A stretch of DNA of 64,000 nucleotides from an uncultured Subdoligranulum sp. (lineage in GTDB: Bacteria; Bacillota; Clostridia; Oscillospirales; Ruminococcaceae): the NCBI RefSeq assembly GCF_963931595.1, contig NZ_OZ007030.1, positions 310,001 to 374,000 on the forward strand. The letters are read 5' to 3'. A program made the position numbers and the translations under genes. This document shows, one piece after another, positions 16,458-25,167 of this stretch (positions are counted from its first letter, which is position 1; each line of letters opens with the position of its first letter). Under the pieces are notes generated by a model that saw nothing but the letters and a program-made list of their open reading frames with translations, was not told where the DNA came from and ran no database searches.

Positions 16458-18290
16458 TCAGCCCTTGCTCTTCTTGCTGGCGGCCTTCATGCGCAGGTCA
16501 TGGTCCAGGATCCGCTTGCGGATGCGCAGATTCTCGGGGGTGACTTCCAGCAGTTCGTCGGGGGCCAGGAATTCCAGGCAGCCCTCCAGGCTGAACTTGC
16601 TCACCGGCACCAGACGCAGGGCGTCGTCGCTGCCGGAAGCACGGGTGTTGGTCAGGTGCTTGGTCTTGCAGACGTTGACCGTGATGTCCTCGCCCGTGGG
16701 GGTGTAGCCAACGACCTCACCGGCATAGACCTTTTCACCGGCGTTGACCAGCAGCATACCGCGCTGCTGGGCGTTGAACAGGCCGTAGGTCACGGCGTCG
16801 CCGGTCTCGAAGCTGATCAGGGAGCCGGTGGAACGGGTCTGGATATCGCCGCACCACTCTTCGTAACCGTCGAAGATGGTGTTCATGATGCCTTCACCGT
16901 GAGTATCGGTGAGGAACTGGCTGCGGTAACCGAACAGACCGCGGCTGGGCATACGGAACTCCAGACGGGAACGGCTGTTCATCATCTGCATGTTCATCAG
17001 AATACCCTTGCGTGCGCCCAGCGCCGTCATGACGGCGCCCTGGTAGGTCTCGGGCACGTCGATGACAACGCGCTCCATGGGTTCCATCGTCTTGCCGTTC
17101 TCCTCGTGGGTCAGCACGTGCGGGGGAGAAACCTGCAGCTCATAGCCTTCGCGGCGCATCGTCTCAATGAGGATGGACAGATGCATCTCGCCGCGGCCCA
17201 TGACCCGGAAGGAATCGTTGGTGGCGGAATCCTCCACCTTCAGGGCCACGTCCTTCAGCAGTTCGCGCTGCAGACGGTCGCGGATCTGGCGGGAGGTGAC
17301 GTACTTGCCCTCCTTGCCGGCGAAGGGAGAATCGTTCACCGAGAAGGTCATCTCCACGGTGGGGTCGTTGATCTTCACGAAGGGCAGCGGCTGCACCTTG
17401 CTGGGATCGCACACCGTGTTGCCGATGGTGATGTCGGGCAGACCCGCAAAGGCGACGATATCGCCGGCGGAAGCCTGCTCGATGGGCTCACGGCCGTTGG
17501 CCTTGAAGTCGAACAGCTTGGTGATGCGGCCGGTCATATGCACGTCGGGGTTGTGCCAGTCGCAGACCTGCACGGGAGAACCCACCTTGATGACGCCGTT
17601 CTGCACGCGGCCCACGCCCATGCGGCCCACGAACTCGTTGTAGTCCACACTGGACACCAGCATCTGCAGGGGCTCGTCGGGCTCGCCCTCCGGCGGCTGG
17701 ACGTACTTCAGGATGGTGTCGAACAGCGGCTTCAGGTCGGTGCCGTTCTCGGGATGGGTCCAGTCATAGCTGGCGGTGCCGTTGCGGCCGGAGCAGAACA
17801 CCATGGGGCTGTCCAGCTGCTCGTCGGTGGCGCCCAGGTCCATCAGCAGTTCCAGGATCTCGTCGATGACTTCCTTGATGCGGGCGTCGGGGCGGTCGAT
17901 CTTGTTCACCGCGATCACCAGCGACAGGTTCTGCTGCAGCGCCTTCTGCAGCACGAAGCGGGTCTGGGGCATGCAGCCCTCGGCGGCGTCCACCAGCAGC
18001 AGCACGCCGTTGACCATCTTCAGCACGCGCTCCACCTCGCCGCCGAAGTCGGCGTGGCCCGGGGTGTCCACGATGTTGATCTTGACGCCGTTGTACACGC
18101 AGGAGCAGTTCTTGGCAAGAATGGTGATGCCGCGCTCACGCTCGATGGCACCGGAGTCCATCACGCGCTCAGCCACCTGCTGGTTGGCGCGGAAGGCACC
18201 AGACTGCTTGAGCATCTGGTCCACCAGCGTCGTCTTGCCGTGGTCAACGTGGGCAATGATGGCGACGTTGCGAATATTTTCCTGAATCAT
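16458..18290 (-). CDS. typA: Translational GTPase TypA/BipA
   Basis: The 610-aa ribosome-associated GTPase of the EF-G-like family helps 50S assembly and translation under stress. G1 is AHVDHGKTT, switch region RERGITI, G3 DTPGHADF and G4 NKID. EF-G-like domains II, III and V and the C-terminal BipA-specific domain follow; length is typical. The start at 18290 (MIQENIRN) follows a GGGAACGG ribosome site; the longer frame runs back into the leader. It is a single-gene unit with a consensus promoter, oriented away from the pyrophosphatase gene. The end overlaps nothing and lies 72 bp from the lipoprotein terminator. Confidence 0.96.
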   Translation of the reverse strand: MIQENIRNVAIIAHVDHGKTTLVDQMLKQSGAFRANQQVAERVMDSGAIERERGITILAKNCSCVYNGVKINIVDTPGHADFGGEVERVLKMVNGVLLLVDAAEGCMPQTRFVLQKALQQNLSLVIAVNKIDRPDARIKEVIDEILELLMDLGATDEQLDSPMVFCSGRNGTASYDWTHPENGTDLKPLFDTILKYVQPPEGEPDEPLQMLVSSVDYNEFVGRMGVGRVQNGVIKVGSPVQVCDWHNPDVHMTGRITKLFDFKANGREPIEQASAGDIVAFAGLPDITIGNTVCDPSKVQPLPFVKINDPTVEMTFSVNDSPFAGKEGKYVTSRQIRDRLQRELLKDVALKVEDSATNDSFRVMGRGEMHLSILIETMRREGYELQVSPPHVLTHEENGKTMEPMERVVIDVPETYQGAVMTALGARKGILMNMQMMNSRSRLEFRMPSRGLFGYRSQFLTDTHGEGIMNTIFDGYEEWCGDIQTRSTGSLISFETGDAVTYGLFNAQQRGMLLVNAGEKVYAGEVVGYTPTGEDITVNVCKTKHLTNTRASGSDDALRLVPVSKFSLEGCLEFLAPDELLEVTPENLRIRKRILDHDLRMKAASKKSKG

Positions 18291-18322
18291 ATCCGTTCCC
18301 TCTCTATTTGACTTGCATTGAA

Positions 18323-18336
18323 GGGGGCAAACCCCC
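18323..18336 (-). promoter_or_regulatory. GGGGG-TTTG-CCCCC hairpin in the typA leader
   Basis: A 5-bp all-GC stem with a 4-nt loop lies about 33 nt before the typA start, within the roughly 60-nt leader. It could stabilise the mRNA or slow initiation at low temperature, the condition where BipA matters in other bacteria. Confidence 0.4.
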
Positions 18337-18356
18337 AATATCCACATACAGGTTCT

Positions 18357-18385
18357 ATTTTACGCTGTAATGCAGTTATTGTCAA
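18357..18385 (-). promoter_or_regulatory. typA promoter
   Basis: On the minus strand TTGACA (18385-18380), 17 bp, TAAAAT (18362-18357). Confidence 0.85.
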
Positions 18386-18408
18386 GAATCGCCAACGGCA
18401 AAAAAGTG

Positions 18409-18417
18409 TGGTATAAT
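18409..18417 (+). promoter_or_regulatory. ppaC promoter (extended -10)
   Basis: TGGTATAAT is a good extended -10; no -35 of note is seen at 17 bp. It lies within 30 bp of the divergent typA promoter, so the two may interfere. Confidence 0.6.
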
Positions 18418-18514
18418 AGAAAATGTCATAGAGTGCGAAGAGAGAACTTTTGGTTATTTTGCGGGCACCGAGGGATTCGCCCGCGCCACTTCCCAGGGAA
18501 AAGAGGAAACCGAC

Positions 18515-20179
18515 ATGTCAACTGAAAATGTGCGCCATATCAACATCATCGGCCACCAGAACCCCGATACCGACTCCATCTGTTCGGCGCTGTCCTACGC
18601 CTGGCTGAAAAACGGCGGCAGCCTGACAGGCAAGTATGAGGCACGCCGGGCCGGGCATGTGAACCGGGAGACCCAGTTTGTGCTCAAGCATTTCGGCATG
18701 GAGCCGCCGCGGCTCTGCACCGACGTGAGCCCCCAGATCAAGGATATCGACATCCGCCACCAGCCGGGCATCGACGCCGAGCTGAGCGTGCGCGCGGCCT
18801 GGAACATGATGCGCGACGTGGAAATCGACACGCTGTGCATCACCGATGGGGAGGACGAGCTGCAGGGGCTTATCACCATCAAGGACATTGCCGACGCCAA
18901 CATGGACCTGTTTGACACCGGCGTGCTGGCGGCGGCCAACACCAGCTACCACAACCTGCTGGAGACGCTGGAGGCGGAACTCATCGTGGGCGACGCCGAC
19001 GCCCGCATCACCCAGGGGCATATCTGCATCGGCACCAGCCCCGAGATCATGGAGGAGCTGGTGAAGCCCGGCGACCTGGTGCTGGTTTCCAACCGGTACG
19101 AGACCCAGATGTGCGCCATCGACTGCGGCGCGGCAGCCATTGTGGTCTGCTGCGGTTCGGCGGTGCCCCGCACCATCGTGGCCCGCGCCCAGGAGAAGGG
19201 CTGTGCGGTGCTGGCCACCCCCTACGACACCTACGCGGCGGGGCGGCTGGTGACCACGGCGGCCCCGGTGCGCCACTTCATGCGCACCCACGACCTGATG
19301 AAGTTCAGCGTCAACACCCCCATTGAGGATGCCCGCAAGATCATGGCCAGCGTGCGCCACCGGTATTTCCCCATTCTGGACGAAAACGGCAAATACTGCG
19401 GTGTGGTCAGCCGCCGGAACCTGCTGAACCTGCACCGCAAGCGGGTGATTCTGGTGGACCACAACGAGCGCACCCAGGCGGTGGACGGTCTGGAGCAGGC
19501 CGAAATTCTGGAGATCATCGACCACCACCGCATCGGCAATCTGGAGACCAGCGGCCCGGTGTATTTCCGCAATGTGCCGGTGGGCTGCACGGCCACCATC
19601 CTTTATCAGATGTACCAGGAGCAGGGCGTCACGCCGGCCAAGCCCATTGCGGGGCTGCTGCTGTCGGCCATTCTGTCCGACACGCTGATGTTCCGTTCGC
19701 CCACCTCCACGCCCCAGGACGAAGCCACCGCCAAGGCGCTGGCCGAGATCGCCGGGGAGGACATTCCCAGCTACGCCGAGCAGATGTTCGAGGCGGGCGC
19801 CGATCTCACCGGCCGGGACGCCGAGGATGTCTTCCGCTCTGACTTCAAGGCGTTCAGCCGCGGTGACGCCAAGTTCGGCGTGGGCCAGTCCATCTATATG
19901 ACCGACAAATCCCGTGCCGCCGCCGAAGCGCTGGTGGGACCCTTCCTGCCGGAAGCGGGGCGCCGGGAAGGTCTGCCCATGATCTTCTATATGTTCACCG
20001 ACATGAAGACCCAGAGCACCGACCTGATGTACTGGGGCGACCATACCGGGGAGATCATCCGGGATGCCTTCGGGGTGGAGCCCAAGGACGGGGTGGCGGT
20101 GTTGCCCGGGGTGGTCAGCCGCAAGAAGCAGCTGCTGCCGCCGCTGCTGGCAGCGCTGCAGGCCCGCCAGGGGGAGTAA
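18515..20179 (+). CDS. ppaC: Manganese-dependent inorganic pyrophosphatase with CBS and DRTGG domains
   Basis: The 554-aa family II pyrophosphatase hydrolyses PPi to phosphate and drives biosynthetic reactions. The DHH domain is split: GHQNPDTDSICSA with metal-binding His and Asp residues at the N-terminus and IIDHHRIGN near residue 332. Between them are two CBS motifs flanking a DRTGG-like region (about 70-300), which in this subfamily bind AMP/ADP (inhibitory) and diadenosine polyphosphates (activating). A DHHA2 domain closes the protein. The length fits CBS-PPases (about 540-550 aa), not the 310-aa short form. AGAGGA precedes the ATG. It is a monocistronic gene with a terminator behind it. 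Confidence 0.95.
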   Translation: MSTENVRHINIIGHQNPDTDSICSALSYAWLKNGGSLTGKYEARRAGHVNRETQFVLKHFGMEPPRLCTDVSPQIKDIDIRHQPGIDAELSVRAAWNMMRDVEIDTLCITDGEDELQGLITIKDIADANMDLFDTGVLAAANTSYHNLLETLEAELIVGDADARITQGHICIGTSPEIMEELVKPGDLVLVSNRYETQMCAIDCGAAAIVVCCGSAVPRTIVARAQEKGCAVLATPYDTYAAGRLVTTAAPVRHFMRTHDLMKFSVNTPIEDARKIMASVRHRYFPILDENGKYCGVVSRRNLLNLHRKRVILVDHNERTQAVDGLEQAEILEIIDHHRIGNLETSGPVYFRNVPVGCTATILYQMYQEQGVTPAKPIAGLLLSAILSDTLMFRSPTSTPQDEATAKALAEIAGEDIPSYAEQMFEAGADLTGRDAEDVFRSDFKAFSRGDAKFGVGQSIYMTDKSRAAAEALVGPFLPEAGRREGLPMIFYMFTDMKTQSTDLMYWGDHTGEIIRDAFGVEPKDGVAVLPGVVSRKKQLLPPLLAALQARQGE

Positions 20180-20234
20180 CCGCCCGGAAAACAGACCGTT
20201 TGGGTTCCAAAATCTGAAAATTTTACACTTGACT

Positions 20235-20285
20235 AAAAAACGCGCGTCTGCACGAAGAAAACTTCGAGGCAAACGGGCGTTTTTT
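20235..20285 (+). terminator. Terminator after ppaC
   Basis: Interrupted stem: AAAAAACGC (20235-20243) with GCGTTTTTT (20277-20285), inner CGAAG/CTTCG around AAAA, ending in a T-run. Confidence 0.8.
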
Positions 20286-20319
20286 GTTAGAAATAGAACT
20301 TTGTTTACAGAATGTTTGT

Positions 20320-20348
20320 TTGACACCCTTTGCCGGAACGGATATAAT
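20320..20348 (+). promoter_or_regulatory. Citrate synthase promoter
   Basis: TTGACA (20320-20325), 17 bp, TATAAT (20343-20348): a full-consensus promoter, followed by a leader of about 85 nt without a clear hairpin. Confidence 0.92.
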
Positions 20349-20438
20349 AGGCAGTATACGAACTGTACAAAAAACGGGTGAGAGATAGGAAAAAAATCAA
20401 ACGAACCATCAAAAGTGTCGGAAAAGGAGGGTCTTCCA

Positions 20439-21794
20439 ATGAGCGATTACGCAGCCATTGAAAAAGAGGCGCGCGTCTTTACCGAGGAGTGCGTCACCAA
20501 CAACCGGGTGGACCCGGCGCTGTTTGCCCGGTATCACATCAAGCGGGGTCTGCGCGACCAGGACGGCAAGGGTGTGCTGGCGGGCATCACCAACATTTCC
20601 CGCATTGATGCCTTCGAGGAGCGCGACGGCAAGCAGGTACCCTGCGACGGCAAGCTGTGGTATCGCGGCTACAACGTCTATGACCTGATCAGGGGGCTGC
20701 GGGGCAAGCGCTATGCCTTCGAGGAGGCGGCCTATCTGCTGCTGTTGGGGGATCTGCCCAACGAAGCCCAGCTGGAATCCTTCAAGGATTGTCTGGCCAA
20801 ATGCCGGGACCTGCCCACCAACTTTGTGCGGGATGTCATCATGAAGGCACCCAGCAAGGATCTGATGAATTCCCTGACCCGCAGTGTGCTGACCCTGGCC
20901 AGCTATGACGACGATATCGGCAAGAGCGATCTGCAGACCCAGCTGGAGCAGTGCATCAAGCTGATCAGTGTTTTCCCCATGCTGGCGGTCTACGGATACC
21001 ATGCCTACCATTATTACGAGTGCGACGGCAGCATGTACATTCACCGGCCGCGGCCCGAGCTTTCCACCGCCGAGAACCTGCTCCAGATGCTGCGTCCTGA
21101 CCGGCAGTACACCGATCTGGAAGCCCACGTGCTGGACATTGCCCTGTTGCTGCACATGGAGCACGGCGGCGGCAACAACTCCACCTTCACCACCCGCGTG
21201 GTGACTTCTTCGGGGTCGGACACCTACTCGGTCATTGCGGCGGCCCTTTCCAGTCTGAAGGGACCCAAGCATGGCGGCGCCAACATCAAGGTCATGCACA
21301 TGATGGACGATGTCCGCGCCCATGTGGCCGATCCCACCGACGAGGATGCCATGCGGGAGTATCTGCGCAAGATCGTGGACCGGCAGGCCTTCGACCAGAA
21401 GGGCCTGATCTACGGCATGGGACATGCGGTGTATTCTCTCAGCGATCCCCGCGCCGTGGTGTTCAAGAACTTTGTGCATCAGCTGGCCGACGCCAAGGGC
21501 CGGGACCGTGATTTTGAGTATTACAACACCATCGAGCGGCTGGCGCCCCAGGTCATTGCCGAGAAGCGGCATATCTACAAGGGCGTTTCGGCCAACGTGG
21601 ACTTCTATTCGGGATTTGTCTATGATATGCTTGGCATTCCGGTGGAGCTGTACACACCCATCTTCGCGGTGGCGCGTATCGTGGGCTGGTCGGCGCACCG
21701 GATGGAGGAGCTGGTCAACATGGACAAGATCATCCGCCCGGCCTACCAGAGCATTATGGTGCCCCGTGAGTATGTGCCCCTCCAGGACCGCTGA
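20439..21794 (+). CDS. gltA: Citrate synthase
   Basis: The 451-aa enzyme condenses oxaloacetate and acetyl-CoA to citrate, the first step of the oxidative branch toward 2-oxoglutarate and glutamate in an anaerobe. The catalytic His is in MEHGGGNNST, the second His in GMGHAVYSLSDPR and the catalytic Asp in NVDFYSGFVYDMLG. The start at 20439 follows AAGGAGG by 8 nt; the upstream in-frame start would sit on the ribosome site. It stands alone: no aconitase or isocitrate dehydrogenase gene is adjacent. A repeat cluster follows the stop codon by one base pair. Confidence 0.95.
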   Translation: MSDYAAIEKEARVFTEECVTNNRVDPALFARYHIKRGLRDQDGKGVLAGITNISRIDAFEERDGKQVPCDGKLWYRGYNVYDLIRGLRGKRYAFEEAAYLLLLGDLPNEAQLESFKDCLAKCRDLPTNFVRDVIMKAPSKDLMNSLTRSVLTLASYDDDIGKSDLQTQLEQCIKLISVFPMLAVYGYHAYHYYECDGSMYIHRPRPELSTAENLLQMLRPDRQYTDLEAHVLDIALLLHMEHGGGNNSTFTTRVVTSSGSDTYSVIAAALSSLKGPKHGGANIKVMHMMDDVRAHVADPTDEDAMREYLRKIVDRQAFDQKGLIYGMGHAVYSLSDPRAVVFKNFVHQLADAKGRDRDFEYYNTIERLAPQVIAEKRHIYKGVSANVDFYSGFVYDMLGIPVELYTPIFAVARIVGWSAHRMEELVNMDKIIRPAYQSIMVPREYVPLQDR

Positions 21795-21818
21795 CCTACT
21801 TTCTTGTAAGAAAGTAGG
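21795..21818. repeat. Perfect 11-bp hairpin at the head of the repeat cluster
   Basis: CCTACTTTCTT-gt-AAGAAAGTAGG. Its right arm is the beginning of the first 65-bp repeat copy. It may double as the citrate synthase terminator, although a T-run is lacking. Confidence 0.85.
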
Positions 21819-21872
21819 CAAAGAACTTTCAATGGGTCACCCCGTGAAAGGGTAGTAACGGGAGCATACGGG
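21808..21872 (+). repeat. 65-bp intergenic direct repeat, copy 1
   Basis: It begins AAGAAAGTAGGCAAAGAACT and ends ACGGGAGCATACGGG. It matches copy 2 at 56 of 65 positions, with the period between copies being 83 bp. Confidence 0.9.
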
Positions 21873-21890
21873 AACGCTGTAGTATTCCTA

Positions 21891-21955
21891 AAGAAAGTAA
21901 CCAAAGAACTTTCAACGGACCACCCTGTGAAAGGGTGGTAACGGGAGTATGCGGG
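21891..21955 (+). repeat. 65-bp intergenic direct repeat, copy 2
   Basis: It begins AAGAAAGTAACCAAAGAACT. It contains a perfect ACCACCC/GGGTGGT hairpin; the matching stem in copy 1 is imperfect. Such AAGAAAGTA...AAAGAACTTTC elements look like a dispersed genomic family, but only these two are in the window. Confidence 0.9.
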
Positions 21956-22005
21956 CGCGCAGAAGCCTGGCCTTTTTGCCGGTAACAGCCACACAAAACA
22001 AAAAT

Positions 22006-22036
22006 CCGCCCCGCCGCAGATTCTGCGGCGGGGCGG
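22006..22036 (-). terminator. pyrG terminator
   Basis: A perfect 15-bp GC-rich stem (22006-22020 with 22022-22036) is followed on the minus strand by ATTTTTGTTTTG. Confidence 0.93.
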
Positions 22037-22053
22037 TTGTCATTTCAGAAGGA

Positions 22054-23700
22054 TCACTGGTCCATCATGACCTCATGGCCGGTGGGGGTGTGCTCGGTCT
22101 GGTACTGGAGCGCAGCCGCCACAAAGCCCTTGAAGAGGGGATGGGCGCGGTTGGGACGACTCTTGAACTCGGGATGGAACTGCACGCCCACATGGAAGGG
22201 ACGCTCGGTGAGTTCCACGGCCTCCACCAGACGGCCGTCGGGGCTGGTGCCGGCGATGGTCAGGCCCTTCTCCTCGAACTCGGCGCGGTAGTCGTTGTTG
22301 AACTCATAGCGGTGACGATGGCGCTCGTCGATCTCCAGCTTGCCGTAGCAGCGGGCCATGGTGGTGCCCTCCTTGATGGAGCAGGGGTACTTGCCCAGGC
22401 GCATGGTGCCGCCCTTGGGAATGTTGCCCTGCTGGTCGGGCATCAGCGCGATGACGTTGTGGGCACCGTCGGGGGTGAACTCGCTGGAGTTGGCGTCGGC
22501 GTAGCCCAGCACGTTGCGGGCGTACTCCATGACCATGATCTGCATGCCCAGGCAGATGCCGAAGTAGGGGATATTCTGCTCACGGGCATACTGGGCGGCC
22601 TGGATCATACCCTCGATGCCGCGGTCGCCGAAGCCGCCCGGCAGGATGATGCCGTCCACCTCGGACAGTTCCTCGGCGCAGCGGTCCTGGTCCAGCAGCG
22701 TTTCGCTGTCCACCCACTTGATGTTGACCTTGCTCTCGGTCTCAAAGCCGGCATGGTACAGGCTCTCCATGACGCTGAGATAGGCGTCGTGCAGCTTGAC
22801 GTACTTGCCCACCAGCGCGATGGTGCAGGTGCGGCTGCGGGTGGCGATGCGGCTGATCAGTTCCTTCCACTCGGTCAGGTCGGTGGGGGGCGTGGTCAGG
22901 TGCAGCTGACGCACCACCACGTTGGTCAGGCCGGCGGCGTCCAGCATCAGCGGGCACTCGTACAGGCTGGGCATCGTCAGGTTCTCAATGACGCAGTCGG
23001 GGCGCACGTTGCAGAACATGCTGATCTTGCGCTTGATGTCGCTGCCCACCGGGCCGTCGGCGCGCAGCACGATGACGTTGGGCGCGATGCCCATGCCCTG
23101 CAGCTCCTTGCAGGAGTGCTGGGCCGGCTTGGATTTGTATTCGTCGGAGCCGGAGATGTAGGGCACCAGCACCACGTGGATATAGCAGCAGTTTTCGGGG
23201 CCCTGCTCAATGCCCACCTGGCGGATGGCCTCCAGGAAGGGCTGGCTCTCGATATCGCCGGTGGTGCCGCCGATCTCGGTGATGACCACATCCGCCTCGG
23301 TGCTCTTGGCCAGGTTGTAGATGTAGCTCTTGATCTCGTTGGTGATATGGGGGATGATCTGCACGGTCTGGCCCAGGTAGGCGCCCTGCCGTTCCTTGTT
23401 CAGCACGTTCCAGTACACCTTGCCGGTGGTCAGGTTGGAGTACTTGTTCAGGTTCTCGTCGATAAAGCGCTCGTAGTGGCCCAGGTCCAGGTCAGTCTCG
23501 GTGCCGTCATCGGTCACGAACACTTCGCCGTGCTGCAGCGGGCTCATCGTGCCGGGGTCCACGTTGATATAGGGATCCAGCTTCTGGCTGGCCACCTTCA
23601 GGCCGCGGGTCTTGAGCAGACGCCCCAGACTGGCCGCGGTGATGCCTTTCCCCAGACCGGAGACCACGCCGCCGGTCACAAAGATATACTTCGTCGCCAT
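22054..23700 (-). CDS. pyrG: CTP synthase
   Basis: The 548-aa cytoplasmic enzyme converts UTP to CTP with ATP and glutamine. The N-terminal synthetase domain begins [16 protein letters not shown] (P-loop) and the C-terminal class I glutamine amidotransferase domain has the nucleophile in GICLGMQ and the His-Glu pair in FHPEFKSRP. The start at 23700 follows GGAGGA by about 7 nt; the longer frame is leader. The gene has its own promoter and terminator. No GCGGG-type reiterative initiation region, the CTP-sensing device of Bacillus pyrG, is evident: the first transcribed bases are not a G-run. Confidence 0.97.
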   Translation of the reverse strand: MATKYIFVTGGVVSGLGKGITAASLGRLLKTRGLKVASQKLDPYINVDPGTMSPLQHGEVFVTDDGTETDLDLGHYERFIDENLNKYSNLTTGKVYWNVLNKERQGAYLGQTVQIIPHITNEIKSYIYNLAKSTEADVVITEIGGTTGDIESQPFLEAIRQVGIEQGPENCCYIHVVLVPYISGSDEYKSKPAQHSCKELQGMGIAPNVIVLRADGPVGSDIKRKISMFCNVRPDCVIENLTMPSLYECPLMLDAAGLTNVVVRQLHLTTPPTDLTEWKELISRIATRSRTCTIALVGKYVKLHDAYLSVMESLYHAGFETESKVNIKWVDSETLLDQDRCAEELSEVDGIILPGGFGDRGIEGMIQAAQYAREQNIPYFGICLGMQIMVMEYARNVLGYADANSSEFTPDGAHNVIALMPDQQGNIPKGGTMRLGKYPCSIKEGTTMARCYGKLEIDERHRHRYEFNNDYRAEFEEKGLTIAGTSPDGRLVEAVELTERPFHVGVQFHPEFKSRPNRAHPLFKGFVAAALQYQTEHTPTGHEVMMDQ

Positions 23701-23741
23701 ATAATTTCCTCCACATCTATGCAAACAAACAAAACTACTAT

Positions 23742-23771
23742 ATTATACACCGTATGCGGGGGCTTTGGCAA
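23742..23771 (-). promoter_or_regulatory. pyrG promoter
   Basis: On the minus strand TTGCCA (23771-23766), 18 bp, TATAAT (23747-23742). Confidence 0.8.
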
Positions 23772-23827
23772 GGGCGAGCCCCCTGCAGGGGTATACAAAA
23801 ATTGCGGTGGAAATCCCCGGTTTTGTA

Positions 23828-23857
23828 TTGACAAAGCGCGGTGGAATGTTGTACAAT
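23828..23857 (+). promoter_or_regulatory. cysK promoter
   Basis: TTGACA (23828-23833), 18 bp, TACAAT (23852-23857). Transcription would start near 23864 and include the Cys-Cys leader peptide below. Confidence 0.88.
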
Positions 23858-23888
23858 GTCTTTATCCTACAAGAAAGGTATGAATAAC

Positions 23889-23942
23889 ATGGTCAACCGC
23901 TCTCTGCCCGGCCGGCGATGTTGCCCCGGCCTGCATGTTTGA
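23889..23942 (+). CDS. Candidate cysteine-sensing leader peptide
   Basis: A 17-codon frame, MVNRSLPGRRCCPGLHV, lies between the cysK promoter and the cysK start, 36 bp before cysK. AAGAAAGG stands 10 nt before its ATG, a normal spacing; an in-frame ATG at 23880 would be too close. Codons 11-12 are adjacent cysteines (TGT TGC). They lie in the loop of a perfect 6-bp GC hairpin (GGCCGG 23910-23915, CCGGCC 23926-23931), so a ribosome stalled for lack of Cys-tRNA would melt it. Leader peptides with tandem codons for the pathway product are a known attenuation device (trp, his, and Cys-rich leaders of actinobacteria). No T-run follows, so control of translation or mRNA stability is more likely than classical termination. 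Regulation is inferred. Confidence 0.62.
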   Translation: MVNRSLPGRRCCPGLHV

Positions 23943-23978
23943 ACTTTACATTTTATATAAAGACAGGAGACGAATACC

Positions 23979-24911
23979 ATGAGCAAGATCTATACTTCCG
24001 CCGAGCAGCTGATCGGACACACCCCGCTGCTGGAGATTACCCATATTGAAGCCGCCCAGGGCCTGAAGGCCCGGGTGCTGGCCAAGCTGGAATACTTCAA
24101 CCCCGCCGGTTCGGTGAAGGACCGTGTGGCCAAGGCCATGATCGACGACGCCGAGGCCAAGGGCAAGCTCAAGCCCGGCTCGGTGATCATCGAGCCCACC
24201 TCGGGCAACACCGGCATCGGGCTGGCCTCGGTGGCGGCAGCCCGGGGCTACCGGGTCATCATCGTCATGCCCGACACCATGAGCATGGAGCGCCGCCTGC
24301 TGATGAAGGCCTACGGCGCCGAGCTGGTGCTCACCGAGGGTGCCAAGGGCATGGCGGGGGCCATCGCCAAGGCCGACGAGCTGGCGGCCGAGATCCCGAA
24401 CAGCTTTGTGGCGGGACAGTTTGTCAACCCGGCCAACCCGGCGGCCCACCGTGCCACCACCGGCCCCGAGATCTGGGAGGATACCGACGGCCAGGTGGAC
24501 TTCTTTGTGGCGGGCGCCGGCACCGGCGGCACGCTGACCGGCGTGGGCGGCTATCTCAAGGAGAAGAACCCCGCCGTCAAGATCGTGGCGGTGGAGCCTG
24601 CCGATTCGCCGGTCCTCAGCGGCGGCAAGGCCGGTCCCCACAAGCTGCAGGGCATCGGCGCAGGCTTTGTGCCCGAGGTGCTGGATACCTCGGTCTATGA
24701 CCAGATCGTGACCATCACCACCGACCAGGCCTATGAGGCGGGCCGGATGATGGGCCGCAAGGAGGGCGTGCTGGTGGGCATCTCCTCCGGCGCGGCGCTC
24801 TATGCGGCGCTGGAACTGGCCAGGCAGCCCGAGAACGAGGGCAAGACCATCGTGGTGCTGCTGCCCGATACCGGCGACCGGTATCTGTCCACCCCCATGT
24901 TTGCCGAGTGA
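23979..24911 (+). CDS. cysK: Cysteine synthase A (O-acetylserine sulfhydrylase)
   Basis: The 310-aa PLP enzyme makes cysteine from O-acetylserine and sulfide. The PLP lysine is K47 in [19 protein letters not shown] is the substrate-binding loop and [10 protein letters not shown] the phosphate-binding loop. The C-terminal [11 protein letters not shown] is typical of CysK. Length is standard. AGGAGA lies 9 nt upstream. No serine acetyltransferase (cysE) is adjacent. The leader encodes a Cys-Cys peptide (separate entry), which would couple expression to cysteine supply. Confidence 0.96.
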   Translation: MSKIYTSAEQLIGHTPLLEITHIEAAQGLKARVLAKLEYFNPAGSVKDRVAKAMIDDAEAKGKLKPGSVIIEPTSGNTGIGLASVAAARGYRVIIVMPDTMSMERRLLMKAYGAELVLTEGAKGMAGAIAKADELAAEIPNSFVAGQFVNPANPAAHRATTGPEIWEDTDGQVDFFVAGAGTGGTLTGVGGYLKEKNPAVKIVAVEPADSPVLSGGKAGPHKLQGIGAGFVPEVLDTSVYDQIVTITTDQAYEAGRMMGRKEGVLVGISSGAALYAALELARQPENEGKTIVVLLPDTGDRYLSTPMFAE

Positions 24912-24925
24912 CTCCCGCTCAAAGA

Positions 24926-24969
24926 GGGAAACAGGCCCGCACGGCAATTGCCTGCCGGGCCTGTTTCCC
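24926..24969 (+). terminator. cysK terminator
   Basis: A 13-bp stem GGGAAACAGGCCC with GGGCCTGTTTCCC, with an inner palindromic GGCAATTGCC, followed by only a short T-run. Confidence 0.7.
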
Positions 24970-24990
24970 CCTTTGGATTCCCCTTCGACA

Positions 24991-25097
24991 AAATTTGACC
25001 CAAAACCGCGCACTCGTCGCGGGCTCCTCGCACACAATTTTGGGCCAAATTTCCCTGTTTGTGTCACCGTCGCCGGCGCATGTCCGGCGGCGGTGAC
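24991..25097. repeat. Nested inverted repeats between cysK and the SpoU gene
   Basis: AATTTGACCCAAAA (about 24991-25004) pairs with TTTTGGGCCAAATT (about 25038-25051). A separate 14-bp stem (25063-25076 with 25084-25097; one T-G pair) is followed by CTTTTTG and is a strong terminator on the plus strand. The 250-bp gap thus holds three stem-loops and no gene. Confidence 0.75.
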
Positions 25098-25105
25098 CTT
25101 TTTGT

Positions 25106-25134
25106 TTGCAATTTCCCCGGTTTTGGGGTATGCT
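25106..25134 (+). promoter_or_regulatory. Promoter of the SpoU-family methyltransferase
   Basis: TTGCAA (25106-25111), 17 bp, TATGCT (25129-25134). Confidence 0.65.
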
Positions 25135-25167
25135 GGAACCAGTTGAAAACGGAAAGAGGAGCGACCC

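Noticed and set aside
16290..18311. 673-aa plus-strand frame opposite typA
   Set aside because: Shadow of typA; Gly/Ala/His/Val-rich without domain, and typA motifs on the other strand are decisive.
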